Source: Chloroflexota bacterium (GTDB taxonomy: Bacteria > Chloroflexota > Limnocylindria > P2-11E). From it: a DNA stretch of 27,278 nt. The position numbers were made by a program, and so were the translations under genes. Shown here one piece after another: positions 15,050 through 23,315 of this stretch. Numbering within the stretch: the stretch's first letter is position 1; each line of letters opens with the position of its first letter. The stretch is from assembly GCA_005881085.1 (NCBI GenBank), contig VBGU01000098.1, forward strand, positions 1 through 27,278, read 5' to 3'. The notes under the pieces are model-generated. The model made no database searches, was not told the origin of the DNA, and saw only the letters and a program-made list of their open reading frames with translations.

Positions 15050-16045
15050 TTGACGAACATCCTCGTACCCGCGACGAAACCGGTCGTCCTCGTCGTGGAC
15101 GACGTGAGCGCGAACCGTGAGCTGCTCGAGGGCTACCTTTACGACCTCGGCTATGAGGTGCGCCATGCCGCTGACGGCCAGGAGGCGCTCGAACAGATCA
15201 ACACGAACGAGCCGGACCTCGTCCTGGCCGATATCGATATGCCGCGAATGGACGGCCTCACGCTGTGCGCACGCGTAAAAGCAGACCCGCTCGGCCGTCT
15301 CATTCCCATCGTCCTCATCACCGCATCGCACGACCGCGCAATACGGTTGAAAGGGCTCGCCGCGGGCGCCGATGACTTCCTCACGAAGCCTTTCGACGCG
15401 AAGGAGCTCCTCATTCGGACACAGGTGCTGCTGCGCGATCGGGCGCTGAACAAGCGCCTTGACGCAGCGGAGAGCGTGATCCTCGCGCTGGCGCGTGCGG
15501 TCGAAGCTCGGGATGGCTACACGATCCAGCACGCCGAGCGGGTCGCGCAGTCGGCGCGAGAAATCGGCCGCGCCTACGGCCTGGCGGGCGAGGACCTCGA
15601 CGCCCTCTACAAGGGGGGCATGCTGCATGACGTCGGCAAGATCACAGTGCCCGAGGCCGTCCTCCTCAAACGCGGACCCCTGGACGAGGGGGAGCTCGCG
15701 GCGATGCAATCGCACAGCGCGGAGGGTGAGCGGATTTGCGCTCCGCTCCGGAGCACAGCGCATTACCTCCCGATCATGCGTCACCACCACGAGCGCATCG
15801 ATGGGCGCGGTTACCCGGACCGCCTGGCGGGCTCCGACATCCCACTCGGCGCGCGCGTCGTGGCGATCGCCGACGCTTGGGACGCGATGGTCTCGGACCG
15901 ACCGTACCGCCCAGGCATCTCGCGCGAGGAAGCAATCCGCCGCCTTCGCGAAGGAAGGGGCGCGCAGTGGGACGCGATGTTCGTCGACCTCTTCCTCCAG
16001 CTCCTGGATCAAGGACTCGCAGAACGGATGCGGCCGAGCATCTGA
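15050..16045 (+). CDS. Response regulator with HD-GYP domain (c-di-GMP phosphodiesterase)
   Basis: 331 residues from TTG at 15050. The receiver domain (about 10-130) has the acidic pair Asp17-Asp18, phosphoacceptor Asp61 (LADIDMPRMDG) and Lys113 (FLTKPFD). After a helical linker comes an HD-GYP domain: His193-Asp194 (GGMLHDVGKI), HHHERIDGRGYP with Gly254-Tyr-Pro256, and IADAWDAMVSDRPYR. Such RpfG-like proteins hydrolyse cyclic di-GMP when phosphorylated. The motifs are intact, so activity is expected. The start is uncertain, with another TTG at 15020. A 15-codon frame (15006-15053) ends on the TTGA of this start. The next gene, a membrane GAF protein, follows immediately and may be its sensory partner. 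Confidence 0.87.
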   Translation: MTNILVPATKPVVLVVDDVSANRELLEGYLYDLGYEVRHAADGQEALEQINTNEPDLVLADIDMPRMDGLTLCARVKADPLGRLIPIVLITASHDRAIRLKGLAAGADDFLTKPFDAKELLIRTQVLLRDRALNKRLDAAESVILALARAVEARDGYTIQHAERVAQSAREIGRAYGLAGEDLDALYKGGMLHDVGKITVPEAVLLKRGPLDEGELAAMQSHSAEGERICAPLRSTAHYLPIMRHHHERIDGRGYPDRLAGSDIPLGARVVAIADAWDAMVSDRPYRPGISREEAIRRLREGRGAQWDAMFVDLFLQLLDQGLAERMRPSI

Positions 16046-16056
16046 ACGATCCGGGC

Positions 16057-17538
16057 TTGCCGCGCTCGGAGGCCGAGCGGACCCTCGTCAACCTGGTCCA
16101 GCGCGCGCGGATCGCATTCGCGCTCGGTACCGCCGGACTGGTCGCGATCGCTCGGCAAGTCGGCGGCGTTCCGGACGATCTGCTCGTTCGCGGCTTCGTG
16201 ATCGCGGGCGGACTGGCCGCGGCGGTCGCCGGCCAAGAGGCGACGACGCGACTCGGCCGGTTACCACTCGGGCTGGCTCTCGGGATCCTCGGTGACATCG
16301 CCGCAAGCTCGCTGGCAGTCGTGCTTCTGGCGGACCGTATACCGCTCGTCCCTGCCGTTCTGCTCTGGCCGATCTTCAGCGCCGGCCTCGTCCTCCCTTT
16401 GCGCGGACTCGTGCTCGTGGCGTCGCTCGAGGTCGCTGTCCTTGCCGTCACCGCGTTCGTCCTCGTCCCAGGCGCGTTTCCGCCGACGCAAGCGGCAGGG
16501 TGGGGTGCGCTGCTCCTGATCGCGGCCGCCGCGAATGGCGAGCTCATCCGGCGCTTCCGCGCCGCGCAACGGACGACCGAACTCGCCTTCGCGCGTGCGG
16601 CCGATCTGGTCAATGCGACGACCCGAGCCGAGGTGGCCGACGTGCTCTTTACGTTTCTCTCCGAGATGGTCGGCGTCGATGCAACGCCGCGATTGCTGCT
16701 GTATGAAGCGAGTCACGAGGGCGGGCTCGACGTCGTAGCCCACGAACACCTCGCGAGTGCCCCGGCCGAAGGAAACAGAGATCCGATCCGGGGAGGCGGT
16801 ATCGCGCCTGACCAGGGGGTCTGGTTCGAGGGCCCGCGGCTCGCGCGCGACCTGAGGGTGGACGACCTCGCTCGTTATCCGCGCGCGTTCGTGCAGCCGC
16901 TCGCTGACGGCCGCCGGATCGTTGGTCTTGTCGTCGTCTCTGCGGTCCGTGGCCGGGTGTTCGGCGAGGAAGCGCGACGTGGCCTCGAGCGCGTCGGCGC
17001 GCATGCGGCGTCGGCTCTTGCGCGCATCGACCTTGCTCGCACGGTCGAGCGGCAGCGCGCGGCGCTGACGGTCCTCCTCGATACGCGCGCTGTACCGCGA
17101 GACGACCCAGGGATCGCCCGCTGGGCGGTGGGCGCGGCCCGGCGAATCACAGGCGCGAGAACGGTCGCGCTGGTCCGCCGGCGCGCCGGCGCGCTGGTGT
17201 GCGACGAAGCGGAGGGCATCGAAGTTCTGGAGGTGGAGAGGGACGCTGCGCGTTTGCTCGCCTCCGCATTGCTCCGGCCGGTGCCGCTCGTCATCGCCGA
17301 TACGTCAGCCGACGAGCGCTACGCGCTGGGTCAGCGCTTCGCGCGCGGGTCCCTGGCGGCGATCCCGATTGCCGGTGGCGACGCGCTCCTCCTGGTGCAC
17401 GACGACCGGGTCGATGGGCTTTCGAGCGGCGACCTCGAATTGCTGGTCATGCTGAGTCATCAGCTCAGTCTGCTGCTCGCCCGCCCGCGCGACGGCGCTT
17501 CGAAGCGATCAGAATTCAGTCACCAGAAAGACGATTAG
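16057..17538 (+). CDS. Membrane protein with two C-terminal GAF-like domains
   Basis: About 493 residues. The first 165 or so contain about six hydrophobic helices (for example FVIAGGLAAAVAGQEA, IPLVPAVLLWPIFSAGLVLPL, WGALLLIAAAANGEL). A helical linker leads to a GAF-like domain (about 185-325; RAEVADVLFTFLSEMVGVDATPRLLLY, GVWFEGPRLARDLRVDD, RIVGLVVVSAVRGRVFGEEARRGLERVGAHAASALA) and a second weaker one (about 340-485). No kinase, GGDEF, HAMP or methyl-accepting domain is present, so it is a sensor without visible output. Start TTG 16057 is 11 bases after the HD-GYP gene; CTG 16042 would overlap its stop. Function is inferred: it may signal through the upstream regulator. Confidence 0.7.
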   Translation: MPRSEAERTLVNLVQRARIAFALGTAGLVAIARQVGGVPDDLLVRGFVIAGGLAAAVAGQEATTRLGRLPLGLALGILGDIAASSLAVVLLADRIPLVPAVLLWPIFSAGLVLPLRGLVLVASLEVAVLAVTAFVLVPGAFPPTQAAGWGALLLIAAAANGELIRRFRAAQRTTELAFARAADLVNATTRAEVADVLFTFLSEMVGVDATPRLLLYEASHEGGLDVVAHEHLASAPAEGNRDPIRGGGIAPDQGVWFEGPRLARDLRVDDLARYPRAFVQPLADGRRIVGLVVVSAVRGRVFGEEARRGLERVGAHAASALARIDLARTVERQRAALTVLLDTRAVPRDDPGIARWAVGAARRITGARTVALVRRRAGALVCDEAEGIEVLEVERDAARLLASALLRPVPLVIADTSADERYALGQRFARGSLAAIPIAGGDALLLVHDDRVDGLSSGDLELLVMLSHQLSLLLARPRDGASKRSEFSHQKDD

Positions 17539-17558
17539 CGAGCATTGGGGTAGTGACG

Positions 17559-18732
17559 ATGATTGATTCCAAATCGCAGGCCGGCCTCGACCGGCTACAC
17601 GAAGCCATGGCCGCTCGAGTCGCGAATGGTGAACTCCCGGGTATGGTCACGCTTGTCGCGCACGGTGAGGACGTGCACGTCGACGCGATCGGCGTGAAGG
17701 CGTTCGGTGGTAACGAGCCGATGCGGCGCGACACGATCTTTCGCATCACGTCGATGACGAAGCCGATCCTGGCGTTGGCGACGATGCTCCTTGTGGAAGA
17801 GGGCAGGCTGGCATTGGATCAGCCCGTCGACCGGCTCCTTCCTGAGCTGGCCGAGCGCAGGGTCCTGAGGCGCATCGACGGGCCGCTCGACGAGACGGTC
17901 CCCGCGCGTCGCCAGATCACGGTCGAGGACCTGCTGACCTTCCGCATGGGGCACACGTTCGATCCGCCATACCCGATCGTCACCGCGGCAAAGGATCTGG
18001 ACCTCGTGATGGGGCCACCGGACCCGCGTACGCCGCATACCCCAGACGAGTGGCTCAGGCGCTTCGCAACGTTGCCGCTGATGTACCAGCCCGGCGAGAG
18101 GTGGCAATACAACACCGGATCGCTTGTGCTCGGCGTCCTGGTCGCGCGCGCCTCCCGCATGCCGCTGCCGGACTTCTTCAGGACCCGCATCTTCGAGCCG
18201 TTGGGTATGAAGGACACCGGCTTCTCGATATCGGCGGAGCGAAGCGGCCGGCTCCCGACCCAGTACATGACGAACTTCCAGACGGGCAAGATGGAGCAGC
18301 AGACGCTCACCGGCCCAACCGTGTGGACCAAGCCGCCGGTATTTCCGTCCGGTGCGGCTGGGGCTGCTTTCGACCGCCGACGACTACCTGGCTTTCGCTC
18401 GTCTACTCCAGAGCGAGGGCGTTCACGAGGATCAACGGCTTCTCTCGCCGAGATCGGTCAGGCTCATGACGACCAACCACCTCACACCCGGGCAAATGGC
18501 CGGGGGCGACCCGATACTGGCCGGCCACGGCTGGGGCTTCGGGATGAGCGTCGTGACAGCGCCGGACGACGTGTCGCAGGTACCCGGCCGGTACGGGTGG
18601 AACGGCGGCTACGGCACCTTTTGGTTCAACGACCCCACGCGGAACCTGGTCGCGATCGCGATGACGCAGACCTCCGATGTCCTGTTCAATGGAACGATGA
18701 CCGAGTTCGCGAAGCTGACGGTCAATTCATAA
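17559..18732 (+). pseudogene. Serine beta-lactamase-like hydrolase (class C/EstB type), frameshifted
   Basis: Two frames together make one complete family member of about 390 residues. The first (17559 to about 18363) carries Ser65-Met-Thr-Lys68 (RITSMTKP), the nucleophile motif, and Tyr184 in WQYNTGSLVLGVL. The second (about 18357 to TAA 18732) supplies GLLSTADDYLAFARLLQSEGV, HGWGFGMSVV and GRYGWNGGYGTFWFNDPTRNLVAIAMTQ. The break is at GGGG 18360-18363; removing one G restores SGAAGLLSTADDY, as in homologues. So this is either a recent pseudogene or a one-base homopolymer error. Such proteins are esterases or peptidases more often than antibiotic-degrading enzymes. ATG 17559 has GGGG eight bases upstream. 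Confidence 0.85.
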
Positions 18733-18746
18733 GAGGAGTCCTGCCG

Positions 18747-19136
18747 ATGCCGAGCGCAGAGTTCTCCGTCGCTGGACATCTGAAGAAGGTCCCGCCGGCC
18801 GTGCGCCCGACGGTGCTTGCGGCCCGCCGCACCGTGAGAGCCGCTGCCCCGAAGGCGAAGGAGATCGCGTACCGGAGCAAGCCGCCGCGGTCGAGTCGAG
18901 CGATGTGGAAGCTCGCGCGCTACGCCGTCGACGACGCCGATGTCGTTGCCATCGGAACGTTCCCGAAGCACGCGACACTCTTCTTCTACCGCGGCAGCGA
19001 GCTCGACGATGGCAGCGGACTGCTGCAAGGTTCCGGCAAGGATCTCCGTTTCATCACGCTGAACGCGCCGGCCGATGCCGAGCGCGCCGCCGTGAAGCGC
19101 GTCGTGCGCAAGGCTTTCGCGCTCGAGCGGCGATAG
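18747..19136 (+). CDS. DUF1801 (YdhG-like) domain protein
   Basis: 129-residue small cytoplasmic protein resembling the DUF1801/YdhG family: KVPPAVRPTVLAARRTVRAAAPKAKEIAYRSKPP at the N-terminal half, then VVAIGTFPKHATLFFYRGSELDDGSGLLQGSGKDLRFITLNAPAD and a basic helix. The family fold is related to frataxin/CyaY; its biochemical role is not established. The start ATG 18747 follows GAGGAG (18733-18738) with eight bases of spacing, right after the hydrolase stop, so the genes are probably co-transcribed. The frameshifted upstream reading frame happens to run into this gene in phase, but that fusion is an artefact of the frameshift. Confidence 0.8.
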   Translation: MPSAEFSVAGHLKKVPPAVRPTVLAARRTVRAAAPKAKEIAYRSKPPRSSRAMWKLARYAVDDADVVAIGTFPKHATLFFYRGSELDDGSGLLQGSGKDLRFITLNAPADAERAAVKRVVRKAFALERR

Positions 19137-19171
19137 GCTAGACCGGCCCACAAAATCAGGGGGAGGCAGGA

Positions 19172-20056
19172 ATGAGCTCCACTTCAAGAGGAGTCACGGT
19201 TCCCGAGGATGAGACCGAACGCGACGCGCAGGGCGAATGGGGAGGCAAGAAAGGCGTAGGCACGTACGCGGACGTCAACGGCATCAAGCTGTACTACGAG
19301 ATCCACGGAACCGGCCGGCCGCTCGTCCTGTTGCACGGCGGCCTCGCCTCAGGCGCGACGTTCGGGCCGAACCTATCCGCGCTCGCGGAGGGACACCAGG
19401 TCATCGTCCCCGATCTGCAGGGTCACGGCCGCACAGCCGACATCGATCGGCCGCTCACTCCGGAGCTGATGGCTGGCGACATCGCCGCGCTGATCAAGCA
19501 CCTGAAGGTCGGGCAGGTCGATCTCGTCGGCTATTCGCTCGGCGGAGGCGTGGCCTTCTTCACGGCTCTCCGTCATCCGGAGCTCGTGCGCAAGCTCGTG
19601 ATCGTCTCGACGAATCTCAGGCGAAACGCCATTTACCCTGAGATGCTCGGCCAACAGGAACAGGTCGGCCCTCAAGCGGCCGAGGCAATGAAGCAGACGC
19701 CGATGTATCAGCTGTATGCGAGCGTCGCGCCCCGGCCGGAGGACTGGCCGCGGCTTCTCGGCAAGCTCGGCGAGGCGATGAAGGGTGACTTCGACTATTC
19801 GAAGGAGCTCGCGCAGATCAAGGTGCCGACGATGATCGTTGCCGGCGACTCCGACATGTTCCCGCCCGCGCACGCCGTGGAGATGTTCGGCCTCCTTGGC
19901 GGCGGCAAGCGAGATGGCGGGTGGGACGGCTCGGGCCGTCCGAACGCAAGGCTCGCGATCTTGCCGGGGATGACGCATTACGCGATGGGCAGCGCGCCGG
20001 CCCTCGCCGCGGCGGTCATCCCGTTCCTCGACGAGCCCGCGCCGAAGGGGCCGTGA
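19172..20056 (+). CDS. Alpha/beta-fold hydrolase
   Basis: 294-residue soluble hydrolase. The oxyanion region is LVLLHGGLAS, the nucleophile elbow is Gly-Tyr-Ser122-Leu-Gly, the acid is Asp228 in AGDSDMFPP and the base is His269 in GMTHYAMG. An N-terminal extension of about 30 charged residues precedes the core, which begins YADVNGIKLYYEIHGTGRP. The substrate is unknown; such enzymes act on esters, epoxides or C-C bonds. The start ATG 19172 has the purine-rich GGGGGAGGCAGG just upstream. Confidence 0.87.
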   Translation: MSSTSRGVTVPEDETERDAQGEWGGKKGVGTYADVNGIKLYYEIHGTGRPLVLLHGGLASGATFGPNLSALAEGHQVIVPDLQGHGRTADIDRPLTPELMAGDIAALIKHLKVGQVDLVGYSLGGGVAFFTALRHPELVRKLVIVSTNLRRNAIYPEMLGQQEQVGPQAAEAMKQTPMYQLYASVAPRPEDWPRLLGKLGEAMKGDFDYSKELAQIKVPTMIVAGDSDMFPPAHAVEMFGLLGGGKRDGGWDGSGRPNARLAILPGMTHYAMGSAPALAAAVIPFLDEPAPKGP

Positions 20057-20067
20057 TCCGCCGCTCC

Positions 20068-20073
20068 TAAACT
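20068..20073 (+). promoter_or_regulatory. Putative -10 element for leaderless deoC mRNA
   Basis: TAAACT lies six bases before the deoC ATG at 20080, where no Shine-Dalgarno is visible. Transcription would begin at or next to the ATG. No convincing -35 was found, so this is tentative. Confidence 0.35.
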
Positions 20074-20079
20074 CAATAC

Positions 20080-21021
20080 ATGGCCACCGCACCCGTGCTC
20101 CCGGGCGGATTCGAGCTTCCGCTCGAGCCGAGACTGCCGCGCCTCGGGTCCGTCGACGCCGTCGCGCTCGAAGAGCGCGCCGCGTCTCTTGCGACGCGCT
20201 CGATCAAGCGAGAGGCGAAGCTCTTCGCGCTCGATCTCGCGATTCGGATGATGGACCTCACGACGCTCGAGGGCGCCGACACGCCGGGGAAGGTCGCCGC
20301 GCTGTCCTCGAAGGGGATCCGCCCCGACCCTTCCGATCCCAACATCCCGTCCGTCGCCGCCATCTGCGTCTATCCCAACCTGGTGCCGTACGCCGTCCAG
20401 CGGACCAAAGGCACGAGCGTGAAGGTCGCCGCGGTCGCCACCGCCTTCCCGTCAGGGCAGTCGTCGCTCGAGGTGAAGCTGCTCGAGACACGCGAGGTCA
20501 TCGAGGCAGGCGCGCACGAGGTCGACATGGTCATCAATCGAGGCGCGTTCCTGTCGGGCCGCTACGCGGAGGTCTACGACGAGGTCGTCCGCGTGAAGGA
20601 GGTCTGTGCGGGCCGCGCGCATCTCAAAGTGATCCTCGAGACCGGGGAGCTCGGCACCTATGACAACGTGCGCCGCGCATCGCTGCTCGCGATCGCGGGC
20701 GGCGCCGACTTCATCAAGACCTCGACCGGCAAGCTCCCGACTTCGGCGACACTACCGGTGCAGCTCTGCATGCTCGAAGTGATCCGCGACGTACACGAGG
20801 AGACCGGGCGCGTCGTGGGGATGAAGGCGGCGGGCGGGATCCGCCAATCGAAGCAGGCCGTCCAGTTCCTCGTGCAGGTCCACGAGACGCTCGGGCTCGC
20901 CTGGCTCACGCCGGACCGCTACCGGCTCGGTGCGTCGACGCTGCTCAACGACGTGCTCATGCAAATACGGAAGGAGCGCACCGGGCGATACCAGAACCCG
21001 GATTACTTCACCGTTGACTAA
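20080..21021 (+). CDS. deoC: Deoxyribose-phosphate aldolase
   Basis: Cleaves 2-deoxyribose-5-phosphate to glyceraldehyde-3-phosphate and acetaldehyde in deoxynucleoside catabolism. 313 residues, close to the long (eukaryote-like) DERA size rather than the 220-260 of many bacterial ones. Schiff-base Lys213 is in FIKTSTGK, the second catalytic lysine Lys249 in GMKAAGGIR, and Asp149 in EVDMVINRGAF. The N-terminal 50 residues precede the barrel, which starts at IRMMDLTTLEGADTPGKV. The downstream ALDH start (TTG 21014) overlaps its end by eight bases, linking production of an aldehyde to its oxidation. Confidence 0.94.
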   Translation: MATAPVLPGGFELPLEPRLPRLGSVDAVALEERAASLATRSIKREAKLFALDLAIRMMDLTTLEGADTPGKVAALSSKGIRPDPSDPNIPSVAAICVYPNLVPYAVQRTKGTSVKVAAVATAFPSGQSSLEVKLLETREVIEAGAHEVDMVINRGAFLSGRYAEVYDEVVRVKEVCAGRAHLKVILETGELGTYDNVRRASLLAIAGGADFIKTSTGKLPTSATLPVQLCMLEVIRDVHEETGRVVGMKAAGGIRQSKQAVQFLVQVHETLGLAWLTPDRYRLGASTLLNDVLMQIRKERTGRYQNPDYFTVD

Positions 21022-22510
21022 GGACAAGCGCGAGCTCGCGCGGCGCCAGGACAAAGCCCCGATCGCAACGGCCTGGGACTATGCGCCCGCGCCTGAGGCG
21101 CGTGACATCGTCAAGATCCAGGAGCGCTACGGTCTGTTCATCGGCGGGAAGTTCGTCGAGCCAGCGTCAGGCGAGCGCTACACGACGATCGACCCTGCGC
21201 GTGAAGAGCCTCTCGCGGAAGTCGCGCAAGCCGGCAAGGCCGACGTCGACCGCGCGGTCCGCGCGGCGCGCGACGCGTTCGCGAACGGCTGGTCGGCGCT
21301 TCGCCCGAGCGAGCGCGCGAAGTACCTCTTCCGGATCGCCCGGCTCCTGCAGGAGCGTTCGCGCGAGTTCGCGGTGCTTGAATCGATCAACGGCGGCAAG
21401 CCCATCCGGGAGTCGCGTGACGTCGACGTCCCGCTCGCGGCCGCGCACTTCTTTTACTACGCGGGTTGGGCGGACAAGCTCGAGTACGCGTTCCCGAACC
21501 GCAAGCCGCGTCCCGTGGGCGTCGCCGGACAGATCATCCCGTGGAACTTCCCGCTGCTGATGCTCGCGTGGAAGATCGCGCCGGCGCTCGCCGCGGGCAA
21601 CACCGTCGTGCTGAAGCCGGCCGAGACGACGCCGCTCTCGGCGCTGCTCTTCTGCGACGTCCTCCGCCAGGCCGAGCTTCCGCCCGGCGTCGTGAACATC
21701 GTCACCGGCGACGGCCGCGCCGGTGCGGAGCTCGTGTCGCATCCCGACGTGAACAAGATCGCGTTCACCGGCTCAACCGAGGTGGGGAAGGCGATCCAGA
21801 AGACCCTCGCCGGGACGGGCAAGCGGCTCACCCTCGAGCTTGGCGGGAAGGCCGCGAACATCATCTTCGACGACGCGCCGCTCGATCAGGCGGTCGAGGG
21901 GATCGTCAACGGGATCTACTTCAACCAGGGCCACGTCTGCTGCGCCGGATCGCGCCTCCTTGTCGAGGAATCGATCTACGAGACGGTCATCGCCAAGCTG
22001 AAGCGGCGCATGGCGACACTGCGCGTCGGCGATCCGCTCGACAAGAACACCGACGTGGGCGCGATCAACTCGAAGCAGCAGCTCGACAAGATCTCGGCGC
22101 TCGTTCAGTCGGGCGTCGACGAGGGCGCTGAGATCTACCAGCCGCCCTGCAAGCTGCCCGAGCGCGGGTACTGGTTCGTGCCAACGGTCTTCACGAACGT
22201 CGCGCAGTCGTACCGCATCGCGCAGGAGGAGATCTTCGGTCCGGTGCTCTCGGTGCTGACGTTCCGAACACCTGACGAGGCGATCGAGAAGGCGAACAAC
22301 ACTCCGTACGGCCTGTCGGCGGGAGTGTGGACCGAGAAGGGCTCGCGGATCCTCGCGATGGCGCAGCGTCTCCGCGCGGGCGTGGTCTGGGCGAACACGT
22401 ACAACCGCTTCGACCCCGCCGCGCCGTTCGGCGGCTACAAGGAATCAGGTTTCGGTCGCGAGGGCGGACGGCACGGGCTCGAGCCGTACGTCGTGCTGGA
22501 CGACGCATGA
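21014..22510 (+). CDS. Aldehyde dehydrogenase
   Basis: 498-residue NAD(P)-dependent aldehyde dehydrogenase. Catalytic Cys309 (HVCCAGSR), general-base Glu275 (LTLELGGKAANI), the PWNFPLLMLAWKIAPALAAGNTVVLKPAE cofactor segment, FTGSTEVGK and the C-terminal EEIFGPVLSV and PFGGYKESGFGREGG are all present; the 34-residue spacing of Glu and Cys equals human ALDH2 (268/302). Acetaldehyde from the upstream deoC product is the likely substrate, by context. The start is TTG 21014, inside the deoC 3' end; the N-terminal KDKRELARRQDK segment is polar and family alignment begins near residue 38. It overlaps the truncated ALDH gene by ATGA. Confidence 0.92.
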   Translation: MTKDKRELARRQDKAPIATAWDYAPAPEARDIVKIQERYGLFIGGKFVEPASGERYTTIDPAREEPLAEVAQAGKADVDRAVRAARDAFANGWSALRPSERAKYLFRIARLLQERSREFAVLESINGGKPIRESRDVDVPLAAAHFFYYAGWADKLEYAFPNRKPRPVGVAGQIIPWNFPLLMLAWKIAPALAAGNTVVLKPAETTPLSALLFCDVLRQAELPPGVVNIVTGDGRAGAELVSHPDVNKIAFTGSTEVGKAIQKTLAGTGKRLTLELGGKAANIIFDDAPLDQAVEGIVNGIYFNQGHVCCAGSRLLVEESIYETVIAKLKRRMATLRVGDPLDKNTDVGAINSKQQLDKISALVQSGVDEGAEIYQPPCKLPERGYWFVPTVFTNVAQSYRIAQEEIFGPVLSVLTFRTPDEAIEKANNTPYGLSAGVWTEKGSRILAMAQRLRAGVVWANTYNRFDPAAPFGGYKESGFGREGGRHGLEPYVVLDDA

Positions 22511-23304
22511 CCGAACGCCTCCCGGTCCAGAAGACCTACAAGCTCTTCATCGGAGGAGCCTTCCCACGCTCCGAGTCCGGGCGCACCTACCTCGCTCTGG
22601 GTGCGAACGTCGCGTGCGCATCGCGGAAGGATCTGCGCGACGCCATCCGCATCGCGCGTCAGGCGGGCGGAGGTTGGTCGGGGATGACCGCTTACAACCG
22701 CGGACAGGTGCTCTATCGCATCGCCGAGATGATGGAGATGCGTCAGGCGGAGCTCGCGGCGCTCTGCAGCGGACCCGACGAAGTGGCCGCCGCTATCGAC
22801 CGGATGGTCTGGTACGCGGGTTGGTCTGACAAGCTCGCGCAGGTCATCGGCTCGGCGAACCCCGTCGCCGGCCCCTACTTCAACTTCACCGTGCCCGAGC
22901 CGACGGGCGTCACCGGCATCCTCGCGCCTCTGCCGCCGCTGCTCGGCCTCGTGTCGCGGCTCGCGCCGGTCATCGTCGGCGGCAATACAGCGGTGGTCAT
23001 CGCGTCGGAATCGCACCCGCTCGTAGCGATCGAGCTTGCGGAATGCCTGGCGACGGCCGACGTTCCCCCGGGCGTCGTGAACATTCTCACGGGTCTTCGG
23101 AGCGAGCTCGCGCCCGTGCTCGCGTCGCACATGGACGTCGCCGCTCTCGATCTCACGGGGGCGGACGGTGACGGCGCAGAGCTGGAAAGGCTCGGCGCGG
23201 AGAACGTGAAGCGGATCGTTCGCGGCCGCGCCGATTCGCAGAGCCCATACGACATCGCGGCGTTCCTCGAGCTGAAGACGGTCTGGCACCCGATCGGAAT
23301 GTAG
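22507..23304 (+). CDS. Half-length ALDH-like protein without catalytic cysteine
   Basis: 265 residues. It aligns with the N-terminal cofactor half of ALDH: YKLFIGGAFPRSESGRTY, WYAGWSDKLAQVIGSANPVAGPYFNFTVPEPTGVTGILAP, VIVGGNTAVVIASESHPL, DVPPGVVNILTG. The catalytic Cys domain is missing, the FTGSTxVG element is lost, and the PWNFPL motif is replaced by LAPLPPLLGL. It ends in a clean FLELKTVWHPIGM tail, not a random truncation. It starts in the stop of the intact ALDH (ATGA). The pairing resembles ALDH16, in which an active ALDH domain is followed by a non-catalytic one; here the two would be separate subunits. A structural or regulatory partner role is inferred. Confidence 0.8.
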   Translation: MTERLPVQKTYKLFIGGAFPRSESGRTYLALGANVACASRKDLRDAIRIARQAGGGWSGMTAYNRGQVLYRIAEMMEMRQAELAALCSGPDEVAAAIDRMVWYAGWSDKLAQVIGSANPVAGPYFNFTVPEPTGVTGILAPLPPLLGLVSRLAPVIVGGNTAVVIASESHPLVAIELAECLATADVPPGVVNILTGLRSELAPVLASHMDVAALDLTGADGDGAELERLGAENVKRIVRGRADSQSPYDIAAFLELKTVWHPIGM

Positions 23305-23315
23305 AGGTGCCGACG

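Noticed and set aside
17199..19136. A 645-residue fusion protein spanning GAF, hydrolase and DUF1801 regions
   Set aside because: It starts inside the GAF gene in the wrong frame and continues only because of the G-run frameshift at 18360-18363; the parts belong to separate genes.
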